64,000 bases of DNA, from the NCBI GenBank assembly GCA_019637815.1, contig JAHBUZ010000004.1, forward strand, positions 162,766-226,765, written 5' to 3'. A program made the translations under genes and the position numbers. This document shows positions 41,810 to 50,433 of the stretch, piece by piece (position 1 is the first letter of the stretch; each line of letters opens with the position of its first letter). The notes below the pieces were generated by a model. The model had not been told where the DNA came from. It searched no databases and saw only the letters and a program-made list of their open reading frames with translations. The stretch is from Chloroflexota bacterium. GTDB lineage: Bacteria; Chloroflexota; Limnocylindria; Limnocylindrales; CSP1-4.

Positions 41810-42982
41810 TCATGCCGCCTGGCTCAGGCCGATCTCGGCCGTCATGAGCAGGGCCGCCGCACCCAGCTCCTCCACGTCCGGGCCGAGCTTGCCCAGCTCG
41901 ATGATGGTCCCCTCCGCAAGCAGCGGGAGGGCGCTCCGGCGCGCCGTGCTGCGCACCGCCTCCAGCCACGGCTGACCGAACAGGGACATGGGCCCCACGA
42001 GCACGATGTACCGGATGTCCAGGGTATCGATGATGCCGCCGAGCGCTCGGCCGAGGTGACGTCCGGCATCCAGCACGGCATCCCGGATCGCGGGGTCCCC
42101 CGCCCCGAAGCCCGCGCATGCGCGCTCCAGCTCGCTCGTGCCGGGCCATCGGTGGAGCGTCCCCTCGACGCGCTCCAGGACCGCCCGCAGGCTGGCCACC
42201 GATTCGAGGCAGCCGAGACGACCACAGCGACACGGCGGCCCATCGTCCACGACCGTGGTGTGGCCGATCTCCCCGGCTCCGAAGCCGTCCCCCTGGTACA
42301 GCCGGTCGTCGATGATGATGCCCGCGCCGATGCCGATGCCCACCCGGATCGCGACCATCGCCCGCGCCTCGACATGGCGGCCATACGTCCACTCCGCGAG
42401 CGCTGCGGCCTGCGAATCGTTCGCGACGTACACCGGCAGACCGGTGCGATCGGCGACCCGGGTGGCGAGCGGCAGGTCCCGCCAGTCGAGGCTGGCCGCC
42501 CAGCGGACCACACCCGCCTGGGTGTCCACGAGCCCCGGCGTGCCGATGCCGATGCCCACCGGTGGCGTCCCGGCCGCCAGCATCAGCTCGTCCACGAGCG
42601 CATCGAGCTGGGAGAGCGCATGGGCGCCGTCACGACCGTGGACCGCATGCTGGGCCCGGTGGATGATGTCCCCCGCGAGGTTGACCACGACGCCCCGCAC
42701 CTGCTCGTCACCGATGTGGAGGCCGATGAGCTGGCGCGCGTCGCGGGGGATCTGGAGCAGGATGGGCGCCTTGCCGCCGCTCGACGGTCCACGGCCGATC
42801 TCCATCACCAGGCCCGCATCCGAGAGCTGGCCCACGACATCCGAGACCGTGGTCCGGGTCAGGGACGTCCGGCGCGCGATGTCCGCACGACTGATGGGGC
42901 CCATGTCCGCGATGGCACGCAGCACGAGCCGCACGTTGTGCTCTCGCGTCGCCTGGTGGGTCGCCTTGACGGGCAGCCGCAT
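41810..42982 (-). CDS. ROK-family transcriptional regulator
   Basis: The 390-residue protein has an N-terminal winged HTH (ISRADIARRTSLTRTTVSDV) and a ROK sugar-kinase-like domain with IGIGTPGLVD, GIGAGIIID, GEIGHTTV and the zinc motif CRCGRLGCLES. NagC/XylR-type ROK proteins sense sugars or sugar phosphates. It sits upstream of the importer genes and is divergent from the histidine kinase. Two GACTT-N4-AAGTC sites in the divergent gap are likely operators. Confidence 0.88.
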   Translation of the reverse strand: MRLPVKATHQATREHNVRLVLRAIADMGPISRADIARRTSLTRTTVSDVVGQLSDAGLVMEIGRGPSSGGKAPILLQIPRDARQLIGLHIGDEQVRGVVVNLAGDIIHRAQHAVHGRDGAHALSQLDALVDELMLAAGTPPVGIGIGTPGLVDTQAGVVRWAASLDWRDLPLATRVADRTGLPVYVANDSQAAALAEWTYGRHVEARAMVAIRVGIGIGAGIIIDDRLYQGDGFGAGEIGHTTVVDDGPPCRCGRLGCLESVASLRAVLERVEGTLHRWPGTSELERACAGFGAGDPAIRDAVLDAGRHLGRALGGIIDTLDIRYIVLVGPMSLFGQPWLEAVRSTARRSALPLLAEGTIIELGKLGPDVEELGAAALLMTAEIGLSQAA

Positions 42983-43033
42983 CGTCCGATCCGCCTCCTC
43001 CGATGGCCCCGCCAGGGCCCGCCATGATCCGTC

Positions 43034-43047
43034 GACTTTGGCAAGTC
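43034..43047. promoter_or_regulatory. Inverted repeat GACTT-N4-AAGTC, site 1
   Basis: This perfect dyad in the gap between the ROK gene and the histidine kinase is a candidate ROK operator. Site 2 is 48 bp away. Confidence 0.55.
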
Positions 43048-43079
43048 ACTGGACCAAGCACCATCGTAGGTCGGGTCGC

Positions 43080-43110
43080 GGGACTTCGTCAAGTCCCTGC
43101 ACGAAGTCCC
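43080..43110. promoter_or_regulatory. Inverted repeats including GACTT-N4-AAGTC, site 2
   Basis: GACTTCGTCAAGTC (43082-43095) repeats the site-1 pattern. It overlaps a larger dyad, GGGACTTCGT (43080-43089) with ACGAAGTCCC (43101-43110), so three half-sites are present. Confidence 0.55.
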
Positions 43111-43158
43111 GTGGGGTGACACCTCCCTTCCCGCGGCGTGGTCTGCGATGATCCGCGG

Positions 43159-45270
43159 GTGACCCGCTCCTCGCGTCGCCTGAGGGACGCTCCACCTGAC
43201 CGCTCCACGGGTTCCGACCCGCTCCAGCGCGCCGCTGACGAGGCCGCGCGGCTGCTGCGGGCGGACGGCGCGATCGTGTACCTGATGGCGCCCGATGGCG
43301 ATGCCCTCGTGTGGGCCGCGGACGCGGGCATCAGCGCCACGCCGGAGCGGGCGTGGATGCGCTCCCTGGTGGTGCCCCTGGGTGTCGGCATGTTCGGCAC
43401 CGCGGTAGCCGACCGCGCGGTCCGGATCACGGTCGACTACCCCGTGGATACCACCTTCGCGCATGCCTGGATGACCGACCAGGTCGTCCGCAACGCCGGC
43501 ATCCGCTCCATGGTCGTGGCGCCCATGATCGTGGACGATGAGCGCATCGGGGCGCTCGGCGTGTACAGCTCGCAGCCGGGGGTCATGGGCGAGGGCGAGG
43601 CGACCCTGGTCCGGGCACTCGCCGACCATGCGGCGGCATCGCTCGTGGCGGCGCGACTGCTGGCGGAGCTGGACACCTCGCGCGCCGAGCTCGCGCGTCG
43701 GGTCGACCAGGAGCGGACACTCCGTGAGATCACCGCGCACCTGACCATGCTGCGCGATCCGGCCGAGGTCCTCCAGCGCATCGTGGATGACTCCCGGCGG
43801 CTGCTGGGTGCGGACGACGCGCACCTGACCCTGCTCGCAGAGGGCTCCGAGTTCCTGGTCCCGGCGGTCCTCGCCGGCGACACGGACGAGGAGACGCACC
43901 GCTGGCTGGCGGCCATGGAGTTCCCGCTCGGTGGCGGCATCAACGGGCTCGCGGCATCCGAGCGGCGGGTCATCTGGACCCGGGAGTACCTCGCGGACCC
44001 GCGCATCCCGCAGGCGCCCGAGGACCGGGACGTGGCCATCCGCATGGGCCTCGGTGCCATGGCGGCGGCACCCCTGCGTGGGCCGCATGACGAGGTCATC
44101 GGGACGCTCGCCATCTCGTACCGCGACCCGCGCGATGTGCCACTCGAGGACCAGGACCTGCTCCAGGGCCTCGCGGACGTGGCGGCCATCGCGGTCACCA
44201 ACAGCCGGCTCTGGGAGGATCTGCGTGCCTCGGAGCAGCGATATCACTATCTGCTGACGCGGGCGCCCGACATCGCGTGGCAGACCGATCGCGCCGGTCG
44301 CTTCACGTTCCTCAGCGATGCCATCGACCGGGCGTCCGGGCGCGCGATGGACAGTCTCATCGGCGAGCACTTCATGACCATCGTCCATCCCGACTCCCGC
44401 TCGGTGCCGGAGGAGGCGTATCGCCGCCTGAGCGTGGCGCCCTTCCCGGAGCAGACCTATCGGTTCTTCCTCCAGGACGTGAACGGACGGCCGGTGCCGG
44501 TCGAGATGCGCGCCGTCGCGGACGTGGAGGACGAGGAGTACCGGGGCGCCCACGGCATCATCCGCGACCTGCGGGAGCAGGTCCGCCTCGAGGATGACCT
44601 GCGACGCCAGGCGTCGGACCTCGCCTCGGCCCGGGAACGGGCGCGTCTCGCGCAGGAGCTCCACGACTCGGTGACCCAGGCGCTGTTCTCGATGACGCTC
44701 ACCACCCGCAGCGTGGAGCTGCTCCTCGATCGCGACCCGGACGCGGCGCGCCAGATGCTCGGGGAGCTGCGCGAGCTGGAGCGAGAGGCGCTCGCGGAGA
44801 TGCGGGCGCTCATCTTCGAGCTGCGACCGGCGAACCTGGAGCAGGACGGACTGGTCCAGGCGCTGCGGACCCACGCCGCGGGTATCCAGGGACGGGTCGG
44901 GCTGTCCGTGCGCGTCGACTGCGACATGAGCGACGAGCGCGCGTCCCTCGATGTGGAGACGGCGCTCTACCGCATCGCCCAGGAGGCGCTCCACAACGTG
45001 GTCAAGCATGCCGAGGCGAGCAACGTGGCGATCCAGCTGGCCGGCGGCCCCGGGCTGGGCTTCCGACTGGTCGTCGAGGACGACGGCAAGGGCTTCGACC
45101 CCGCGATCGTGCCCACGGGCCACGTGGGCATCGCCGGCATGCGCGCGCGGGCGAGCCAGATCGGGGGTGAGCTGCGGGTGACCAGCATCGTCGACGTCGG
45201 CAGCCGCGTGGAGGTGACCGTGCCGCCGGGCCCACCTGCCTCGGTCGGGGACACCCCCGCAGGGTCATAG
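43159..45270 (+). CDS. Sensor histidine kinase, GAF-GAF-PAS-HisKA_3
   Basis: The 703-residue protein has no clear transmembrane segment. Two GAF-like domains (about 15-170 and 190-355) are followed by a PAS domain (about 365-485). A NarL-system kinase core comes last: the H-box ARLAQELHDSVTQALFSMTL, the N-box EALHNVVKHAEASNV and the G-boxes VVEDDGKGFDP and GIAGMRARA. It should autophosphorylate and pass phosphate to the LuxR-type regulator 2.8 kb downstream. GATGAT lies 6 nt before the GTG, suggesting a leaderless start; a GTG 21 bp upstream is an alternative. Confidence 0.88.
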   Translation: MTRSSRRLRDAPPDRSTGSDPLQRAADEAARLLRADGAIVYLMAPDGDALVWAADAGISATPERAWMRSLVVPLGVGMFGTAVADRAVRITVDYPVDTTFAHAWMTDQVVRNAGIRSMVVAPMIVDDERIGALGVYSSQPGVMGEGEATLVRALADHAAASLVAARLLAELDTSRAELARRVDQERTLREITAHLTMLRDPAEVLQRIVDDSRRLLGADDAHLTLLAEGSEFLVPAVLAGDTDEETHRWLAAMEFPLGGGINGLAASERRVIWTREYLADPRIPQAPEDRDVAIRMGLGAMAAAPLRGPHDEVIGTLAISYRDPRDVPLEDQDLLQGLADVAAIAVTNSRLWEDLRASEQRYHYLLTRAPDIAWQTDRAGRFTFLSDAIDRASGRAMDSLIGEHFMTIVHPDSRSVPEEAYRRLSVAPFPEQTYRFFLQDVNGRPVPVEMRAVADVEDEEYRGAHGIIRDLREQVRLEDDLRRQASDLASARERARLAQELHDSVTQALFSMTLTTRSVELLLDRDPDAARQMLGELRELEREALAEMRALIFELRPANLEQDGLVQALRTHAAGIQGRVGLSVRVDCDMSDERASLDVETALYRIAQEALHNVVKHAEASNVAIQLAGGPGLGFRLVVEDDGKGFDPAIVPTGHVGIAGMRARASQIGGELRVTSIVDVGSRVEVTVPPGPPASVGDTPAGS

Positions 45271-45355
45271 CCCCGTACGGCGCGACGGGCGATGCGGCGC
45301 TGGGCCGCGCAGCCGCCACGTGACCAACGCCCGCACGGCGGCGTCGCGACGCCAG

Positions 45356-45372
45356 CTACGTCATCCGTCGCA
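45356..45372 (+). promoter_or_regulatory. 17-bp motif shared with 27727-27743
   Basis: CTACGTCATCCGTCGCA lies 58 bp before the receiver-like gene and is identical to the motif abutting the exporter-leader promoter. The reverse core TGACGTAG also occurs near 46664. Confidence 0.4.
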
Positions 45373-45429
45373 GCACCGACCGGACCTTTGACCGATGCGC
45401 CGGGCCGACCGGGTCGCCACGCTGCGCCG

Positions 45430-45825
45430 ATGGTCGGCCCTTCCGTCCCGCGCGAGCCCGTCCGCGTGCTCGTGGTGGATGCCGACCGGCGCGTCCGTCA
45501 GAGTCTCGCGGGGCTCATCCGCGTGTCGGAAGGGCTGGAGCTCGATATCGCGACCGGCGACCCGGCCGTGGCGATGCAGGCGCTCGAGTCCGGCTCACCG
45601 GCCGTGGTGCTCATCGACCCGCGCCTGCCGGAGGCGGAGGTGGGGCTGGCCTTGCTCCACGAGATCCGCGGTCGATGGCCGGAGCTGCGCATCGTGGCGC
45701 TCAGCGCGGTCCAGGACGACCGCCTGGAGGCCATCGACGGGCCATGCGTCGTGTTCGTCTCCTCCACCGCGCCGCCGGAGATGCTCGTCGATGCCCTCCG
45801 GGGCGTTCGCGCGGACGGCGGCTGA
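45430..45825 (+). CDS. Stand-alone receiver-like domain, degenerate
   Basis: The 131-residue protein has a receiver fold with VRVLVVDADRRVRQSLAGLI and the phospho-acceptor Asp in VVLIDPRLP. The conserved Lys near the end is absent: the expected position reads VFVSSTAPPEML. It lies between the kinase and the full response regulator on the same strand, so it may be a phosphate sink or a phosphorylation-independent partner. The ATG at 45430 lacks a clear ribosome site; a GTG at 45463 also fits. Confidence 0.65.
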   Translation: MVGPSVPREPVRVLVVDADRRVRQSLAGLIRVSEGLELDIATGDPAVAMQALESGSPAVVLIDPRLPEAEVGLALLHEIRGRWPELRIVALSAVQDDRLEAIDGPCVVFVSSTAPPEMLVDALRGVRADGG

Positions 45826-45949
45826 TCGGGTCCGGTCTCGACATGGGGTCCCGATCGGGCCACCATCCGTGGCACGATGACATCGAGCAGCAGCGGCCGC
45901 GATCCGGACCGCCAGCCGCAGACGCGAGATCCCAGACGAGAGGCCCACC

Positions 45950-46627
45950 GTGACCGACGCTGACCAGCCCGTGGATGAGCCCATCCGGGTGTTGCTCGTG
46001 GACGACCACCAGGTCGTTCGTCGGGGCCTGCGGACCTTCCTCGATCTCCAGGACGACATGGTCGTCGTGGGCGAGGCGAGCGATGGCGCCGCGGGGGTCG
46101 CGCGCGCCACCGAGCTGACCCCGGACGTGATCCTGATGGACCTGCTGATGCCGGTCATGGACGGCGTCTCCGCGATCGCGGCGATCAAGGCCGCCCAGCC
46201 GACCATCGAGATCGTGGCCGTGACCAGCTTCATCGAGGAGGACAAGGTCACCTCGGCGCTGGAGGCCGGCGCGAGCGGCTACCTGCTCAAGGACGCGGAC
46301 GCGGAGGCCGTGGCCGCCGCGGTCCGGGCAGCCTACGCGGGCGAGGTGCACCTCGATCCGGCCGTGGCGCGCCTGCTCGCCCAGCGGATGCGGGAGCGCA
46401 GGACCGCCCCCCAGCTCGTCGAGCCGCTCACGGAACGCGAGAAGGAGGTCCTCTCGCTCGTGGGCCAGGGCTCCAGCAACAAGGAGATCGCGACCGCGCT
46501 GTTCATCACGGAGCGGACGGCTCGCACCCACGTCAGCAACATCCTGGGCAAGCTCGGCCTGTCGAGTCGGACGCAGGCTGCGCTGTACGCGGTCGAGCAC
46601 AAGCTGGTCCAGCCGCGGACGTCCTGA
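45950..46627 (+). CDS. NarL/FixJ-family response regulator
   Basis: The 225-residue regulator has a complete receiver: VLLVDDHQVVRRG, the phospho-Asp in VILMDLLMPVMDG, VAVTSF, and Lys in GYLLKDAD. A LuxR-type HTH follows: LTEREKEVLSLVGQGSSNKE then RTARTHVSNILGKLGL. It resembles LiaR/VraR-type regulators. The GTG follows GAGAGG. With the kinase upstream it forms a two-component system. Confidence 0.92.
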   Translation: MTDADQPVDEPIRVLLVDDHQVVRRGLRTFLDLQDDMVVVGEASDGAAGVARATELTPDVILMDLLMPVMDGVSAIAAIKAAQPTIEIVAVTSFIEEDKVTSALEAGASGYLLKDADAEAVAAAVRAAYAGEVHLDPAVARLLAQRMRERRTAPQLVEPLTEREKEVLSLVGQGSSNKEIATALFITERTARTHVSNILGKLGLSSRTQAALYAVEHKLVQPRTS

Positions 46628-46785
46628 GTGACGGCACGGGCCTCGCCGCGACGCTTGACGTAGCCACCCGCACGCCCATCGACGCAGGACCATTCGGGAC
46701 GGCTGCCGGATGGTCAGGTCCGCTCCCGCGCGCATCCTGTCATCACCGCACCGCGCCCACCCGGGCACGGGGAAGGGAGGCAGAG

Positions 46786-46932
46786 ATGCACACGACGACC
46801 ATCGAGCTGGTACGGGCACACCAGCGCGAGCTCACCCGGACGCTCCGACTTCGCCGCTGGGACGGCGATCTCCGGGCGGGCCGGCGACGCGATGGCTCGC
46901 TCTGGCTCTTCGGCCTCCCCCGACGGCGGTAG
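46786..46932 (+). CDS. Small basic protein, 48 residues
   Basis: The product starts MHTTTIELVRAHQRELTRTL and ends SLWLFGLPRRR; about a fifth of residues are Arg. GGGAGG lies 5 nt before the ATG, one of the best ribosome sites in the window, so it is likely translated. It follows the response regulator by 158 bp. No family is recognised. Confidence 0.6.
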   Translation: MHTTTIELVRAHQRELTRTLRLRRWDGDLRAGRRRDGSLWLFGLPRRR

Positions 46933-47012
46933 GACGCCCTCCTCACTCCCTCGAACGGACCGCGGTGGCTGGGGCCATCGCGGTCCTTCCCGTTCCGGGG
47001 TACCGTGCAGGT

Positions 47013-47132
47013 ATGCGTATCGACCCGACCTACAACCCGTTCACCGCGGCCATCGTCGGTGCCGTGTTCATGGTGGCTGGCCTGCTGCTGCTCGGCTTCA
47101 GCATGCTCACCTCGATCGCGCCCTTCGACTGA
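47013..47132 (+). CDS. Small membrane protein, 39 residues
   Basis: The product is MRIDPTYNPFTAAIVGAVFM followed by the rest of one hydrophobic helix and a short polar end (IAPFD). TACCGT lies 6 nt before the ATG and no ribosome site is seen, so it fits the leaderless class. It may be a single-pass membrane peptide; its role is unknown. It converges with the methyltransferase gene. Confidence 0.55.
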   Translation: MRIDPTYNPFTAAIVGAVFMVAGLLLLGFSMLTSIAPFD

Positions 47133-47144
47133 CCGGCGCTCGGA

Positions 47145-48011
47145 TCAGCGCGGCTCCCAGGTCACGACGCCGATGCGCGTCCGGTCCTCGGGCAGCGACC
47201 AGCGACCCTCGACCTCGTGCGCATCCCGACGCAGGAGCCGCTCCAGCTCCTGGTCCTTCTCGGACCCGGGTCGTAGCCACAGCTGACGACGCGCGCGGTC
47301 CTGGAGCGCCTCGAAGTCCTCGTAGGTGGGTGCCGGACGGTCGACGAGCGTCACGGCCGGCAGCCGGTCACGGGCGATGAGCAGCATCAGCAGCTCCGGC
47401 AGGGCCGGCAAGGGCACCCGCGGCTCGCCGTGGATGGGCGCCCAGTACAGCCGACCGACCGTGGTCATGGCGCCCTCCCCCATGGCCGCCACGCATAGAC
47501 GACCGACCGCGGCCTCGAACGCGTCGAGGAAGGGCCCGATGGCCTCGATGTCATAGCCCACATGCGCCATCAGCCCGACATCCGCCCGGAGCGCATCGAT
47601 GTCGACCCCATCGGCCGGCGGCCACCTGGACTCGATCGCCCGGACGTTCCCGATCCCCGATCGGTCCATCCCCTCGGCGAGGATCGCGAGCATCGAGGGC
47701 GAGGGATCGACCGCGATCACGCCCCACGTGACCTCCGCGATGGGCAGCGCATATCGGCCCCCGCCCGAACCGACATCCAGCCACGTGTCATCGGGTCGAG
47801 CGAGCGCCAGGAGCACCTGGCCCACGGCATCGAGACCGCTCGGGTCGGGCCGGAAGCGGTGCGCGGTCGGGGCGTAGAAGTCGGTCGGGTCCGCCAGCTC
47901 CCGCGCTCGATCGGTCTGGTCGCGCTCGGCCCGGACACGGGTCGCCCACGCGTCCAGGAGGTCGGTCGTGCTCGGGCGCAACGCGTCGGGTGTCGCGGGG
48001 CGGCGCATCAT
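47145..48011 (-). CDS. SAM-dependent methyltransferase
   Basis: The 288-residue class I methyltransferase has motif I WLDVGSGGGRYALPIA, then GVIAVDPSPSMLAIL as the ribose-binding strand. The substrate is unknown. The start could be either of two adjacent ATGs. It is divergent from the cupin gene with a 46-bp gap. Confidence 0.8.
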   Translation of the reverse strand: MMRRPATPDALRPSTTDLLDAWATRVRAERDQTDRARELADPTDFYAPTAHRFRPDPSGLDAVGQVLLALARPDDTWLDVGSGGGRYALPIAEVTWGVIAVDPSPSMLAILAEGMDRSGIGNVRAIESRWPPADGVDIDALRADVGLMAHVGYDIEAIGPFLDAFEAAVGRLCVAAMGEGAMTTVGRLYWAPIHGEPRVPLPALPELLMLLIARDRLPAVTLVDRPAPTYEDFEALQDRARRQLWLRPGSEKDQELERLLRRDAHEVEGRWSLPEDRTRIGVVTWEPR

Positions 48012-48057
48012 CGCGAGGACGGCCCGTGCTGCATCCGGTCAGCGTACGCTATCGGGC

Positions 48058-48591
48058 ATGCGCTTCCGTCCCACGGCCGGCACGCTCATCGCGCGTCTCG
48101 GCATGCTCCCCCACCCCGAGGGTGGCCACTACGTCGAGACGTGGCGCGCGGACGCGGCGGCCGGTGCGCGGCCGTCCGGGAGCGCGATCCTGTTCCTGCT
48201 CCGGGCCGGTGAGCGGTCCGCGTGGCATCGCGTGGATGCCGCGGAGATCTGGCACTTCCACGCGGGTGACCCGCTCGAGCTGTCGCTCGCGGCGCCGGGC
48301 GGCGACCTGCCGGCGGAGCAGCACGTCCTGGGCCCGGAGATCCTCGAGGGGCAGTCACCCCAGATCGTGGTGCCACCCGGTGGCTGGCAGTCCGCGCGGA
48401 CGCTCGGCAGCTGGACGCTCGTCGGCTGCACCGTGTCACCCGCATTCCGGTTCGAGACGTTCGAGCTGGCGCCACCCGGCTGGGAGCCCGGCGCGACCCC
48501 GGAGGCAGGCACCCCCCTAGCGGCCGATCCGCCCCCCGATCGGTCCTCCGATCGAGGTCGGTCGCGTCGTCGAGCCCGCCCGGGCTCGTAG
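48058..48591 (+). CDS. Cupin-domain protein (DUF985 type)
   Basis: The 177-residue protein has the DUF985 pattern LGMLPHPEGGHYVETWRAD, FLLRAGERSAWHRVDAAEIW, HFHAGDPLEL and VGCTVSPAFRFETFELA. The family has a cupin barrel of unknown function. TACGCT lies 7 nt before the ATG. After the fold there is a charged, low-complexity tail of about 30 residues. Confidence 0.85.
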   Translation: MRFRPTAGTLIARLGMLPHPEGGHYVETWRADAAAGARPSGSAILFLLRAGERSAWHRVDAAEIWHFHAGDPLELSLAAPGGDLPAEQHVLGPEILEGQSPQIVVPPGGWQSARTLGSWTLVGCTVSPAFRFETFELAPPGWEPGATPEAGTPLAADPPPDRSSDRGRSRRRARPGS

Positions 48592-48758
48592 CGGCCGAAC
48601 GCCGCCGACCGCGGATCCACGGCGCGGGGATCGATCGAGCCGGCCTGCTCCTCGCTCGACAGCTCCGCCTTGCGACCCGCCTCCGCATGCGGACCGATGG
48701 GCGTCGCGAGCATCGATCGCAGCCTACCCCGCGACGCCACACGGCGTACCCTTGCGGG

Positions 48759-50429
48759 ATGCCCCTCCAGGATGCCGACCCGTCTCGCCGCGCCCCGGCG
48801 TGGATCCCCGCCGCCCCCGCGCTCGGTACGCGTGGTGCGGTCGCCAGCCCGCATGCCCTGGCCACGGGTGCCGGCATGGCGATCCTGCGGGCGGGCGGCT
48901 CGGCAGTGGACGCGGCCATCGCCACGAACGCGGTGCTGGCCGTGGTCGCGGGACACTCGTGCGGCCTGGGTGGTGATGCGTTCTGGCTCATCCACGACCC
49001 GGCGGATGGGACGGTCCATGCCCTCAACGGGAGCGGCCGGTCCGCCGCCGGCGCGACCATCGAGGCAGCACGCACCGTGGGTCACACGACGATGCCCGAG
49101 CGTGGCCCATGGACGGTCACCGTCCCTGGCGCGATCGATTCCTGGGCCCAGGCGCACGCACGCTTCGGTCGACTCCCCTGGGCGGACCTGCTGGCCCCGG
49201 CCATCGAGCTCGCCACGGACGGGTTCCCCGCGGACCCCGGCTGGGTGGGCGCCATCGACCGGGGCGCGGACCTCTTCGGCACCAACGGTGATTGGGCGCA
49301 CGCCTACCGACCGAACGGCCGGACGCCCCGTCCCGGCGAACGGATCCGTCTGCCGGCGCTCGGTGCGACGCTGCGCGTCCTCGCCGGCGAGGGCGCAAGC
49401 GTCTCGTACACCGGGCGGCTCGCCGCCCGCGCCGCGACCTATCTCGCCGATCGTGGCAGTCCGCTCCGCGCCACGGACCTCGCCGCGCACCGTTCGGACT
49501 GGGGCAGCCCGATCGCCACCACCTACCGGGGTGTGACGAGCCTCAGCCACCCGCCGAACAGCTCGGGAGCGGTGGCCCTCACGACGCTCGCCATGCTCGA
49601 CGCGCTCGAGGCGCCGGCACCGGACGCCTTCGACGGCCAGGGAGTGGCGGACGCGCGCTGGGTCCACCTCGGCATCGAGGCGTCGCGCCTCGCGCTCGCT
49701 GACCGGGACCGCTGGTTGACCGACCTCGACGCCATGGAGCCCGGTTCCCTGGACCGGATGCTCGACCGGGCGCGGGCACGTGAGCGCGCGCAGACGATCG
49801 ACCCGGACCGCGCGGCACCACCCATCGCCTCCGAGCTGCCCCCGGGTGGCGGCACGATCTACCTGTGCACCGCGGACGCGGCGGGTGGCGCGGTCTCCCT
49901 CATCGAGTCGAACTACGCCGGCTTCGGCTCGGGCCTCGTGGACCCCGAGACCGGCATCGGCTATCAGAACCGGGGCGCCTTCTTCCGACTGGATCCGGAC
50001 CACGCCAACTCGCTCGCGCCATCCCGGCGCACGATGCACACGCTCACGCCCGGCATGCTCCTGCGGGATGGTCGGCCGTGGGTGGTCCATGGCTCCATGG
50101 GAGGTGAGATCCAGCCGCAGGTGTTCGCACAGGTCGTGTCCGCGCTCGTGGATGGTGGCGTGGACGTGGCGACGGCCGTGGCCGCGCCGCGCTGGGCGAC
50201 CACGTCGGTATCCATCGGTGGCGCGCCGGTCCTGGTCTCGGTCGAGTCGCGATATCGCGCCGACGTCATCGACGGGCTCCGGGCCCGGGGCCATGACCCG
50301 CACGTCATCGCACCGCTCGCCGCCTCCATGGGTCATGCGCACGCCATCGAGATCGACACCGACGGTGACGACCGATGGCTCGCGGCCGCCGCGGACCCCC
50401 GCTCGGAGGGGCAGGCCCAGGCGTGGTGA
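48759..50429 (+). CDS. ggt: Gamma-glutamyltransferase family protein
   Basis: The 556-residue Ntn-hydrolase precursor has GGSAVDAAIATNAVLAVV and the Thr that would become the new N terminus after self-cleavage (GGGTIYLCTADAAGG). FGSGLVDPETGIGYQNRG, TLTPGMLLRDGRPWVVHGSM and GGEIQPQVFAQV follow. No signal peptide is evident, so it may be cytoplasmic, acting on gamma-glutamyl compounds or a related amide. TACCCT lies 6 nt before the ATG. Confidence 0.85.
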   Translation: MPLQDADPSRRAPAWIPAAPALGTRGAVASPHALATGAGMAILRAGGSAVDAAIATNAVLAVVAGHSCGLGGDAFWLIHDPADGTVHALNGSGRSAAGATIEAARTVGHTTMPERGPWTVTVPGAIDSWAQAHARFGRLPWADLLAPAIELATDGFPADPGWVGAIDRGADLFGTNGDWAHAYRPNGRTPRPGERIRLPALGATLRVLAGEGASVSYTGRLAARAATYLADRGSPLRATDLAAHRSDWGSPIATTYRGVTSLSHPPNSSGAVALTTLAMLDALEAPAPDAFDGQGVADARWVHLGIEASRLALADRDRWLTDLDAMEPGSLDRMLDRARARERAQTIDPDRAAPPIASELPPGGGTIYLCTADAAGGAVSLIESNYAGFGSGLVDPETGIGYQNRGAFFRLDPDHANSLAPSRRTMHTLTPGMLLRDGRPWVVHGSMGGEIQPQVFAQVVSALVDGGVDVATAVAAPRWATTSVSIGGAPVLVSVESRYRADVIDGLRARGHDPHVIAPLAASMGHAHAIEIDTDGDDRWLAAAADPRSEGQAQAW

Positions 50430-50433
50430 GCGC

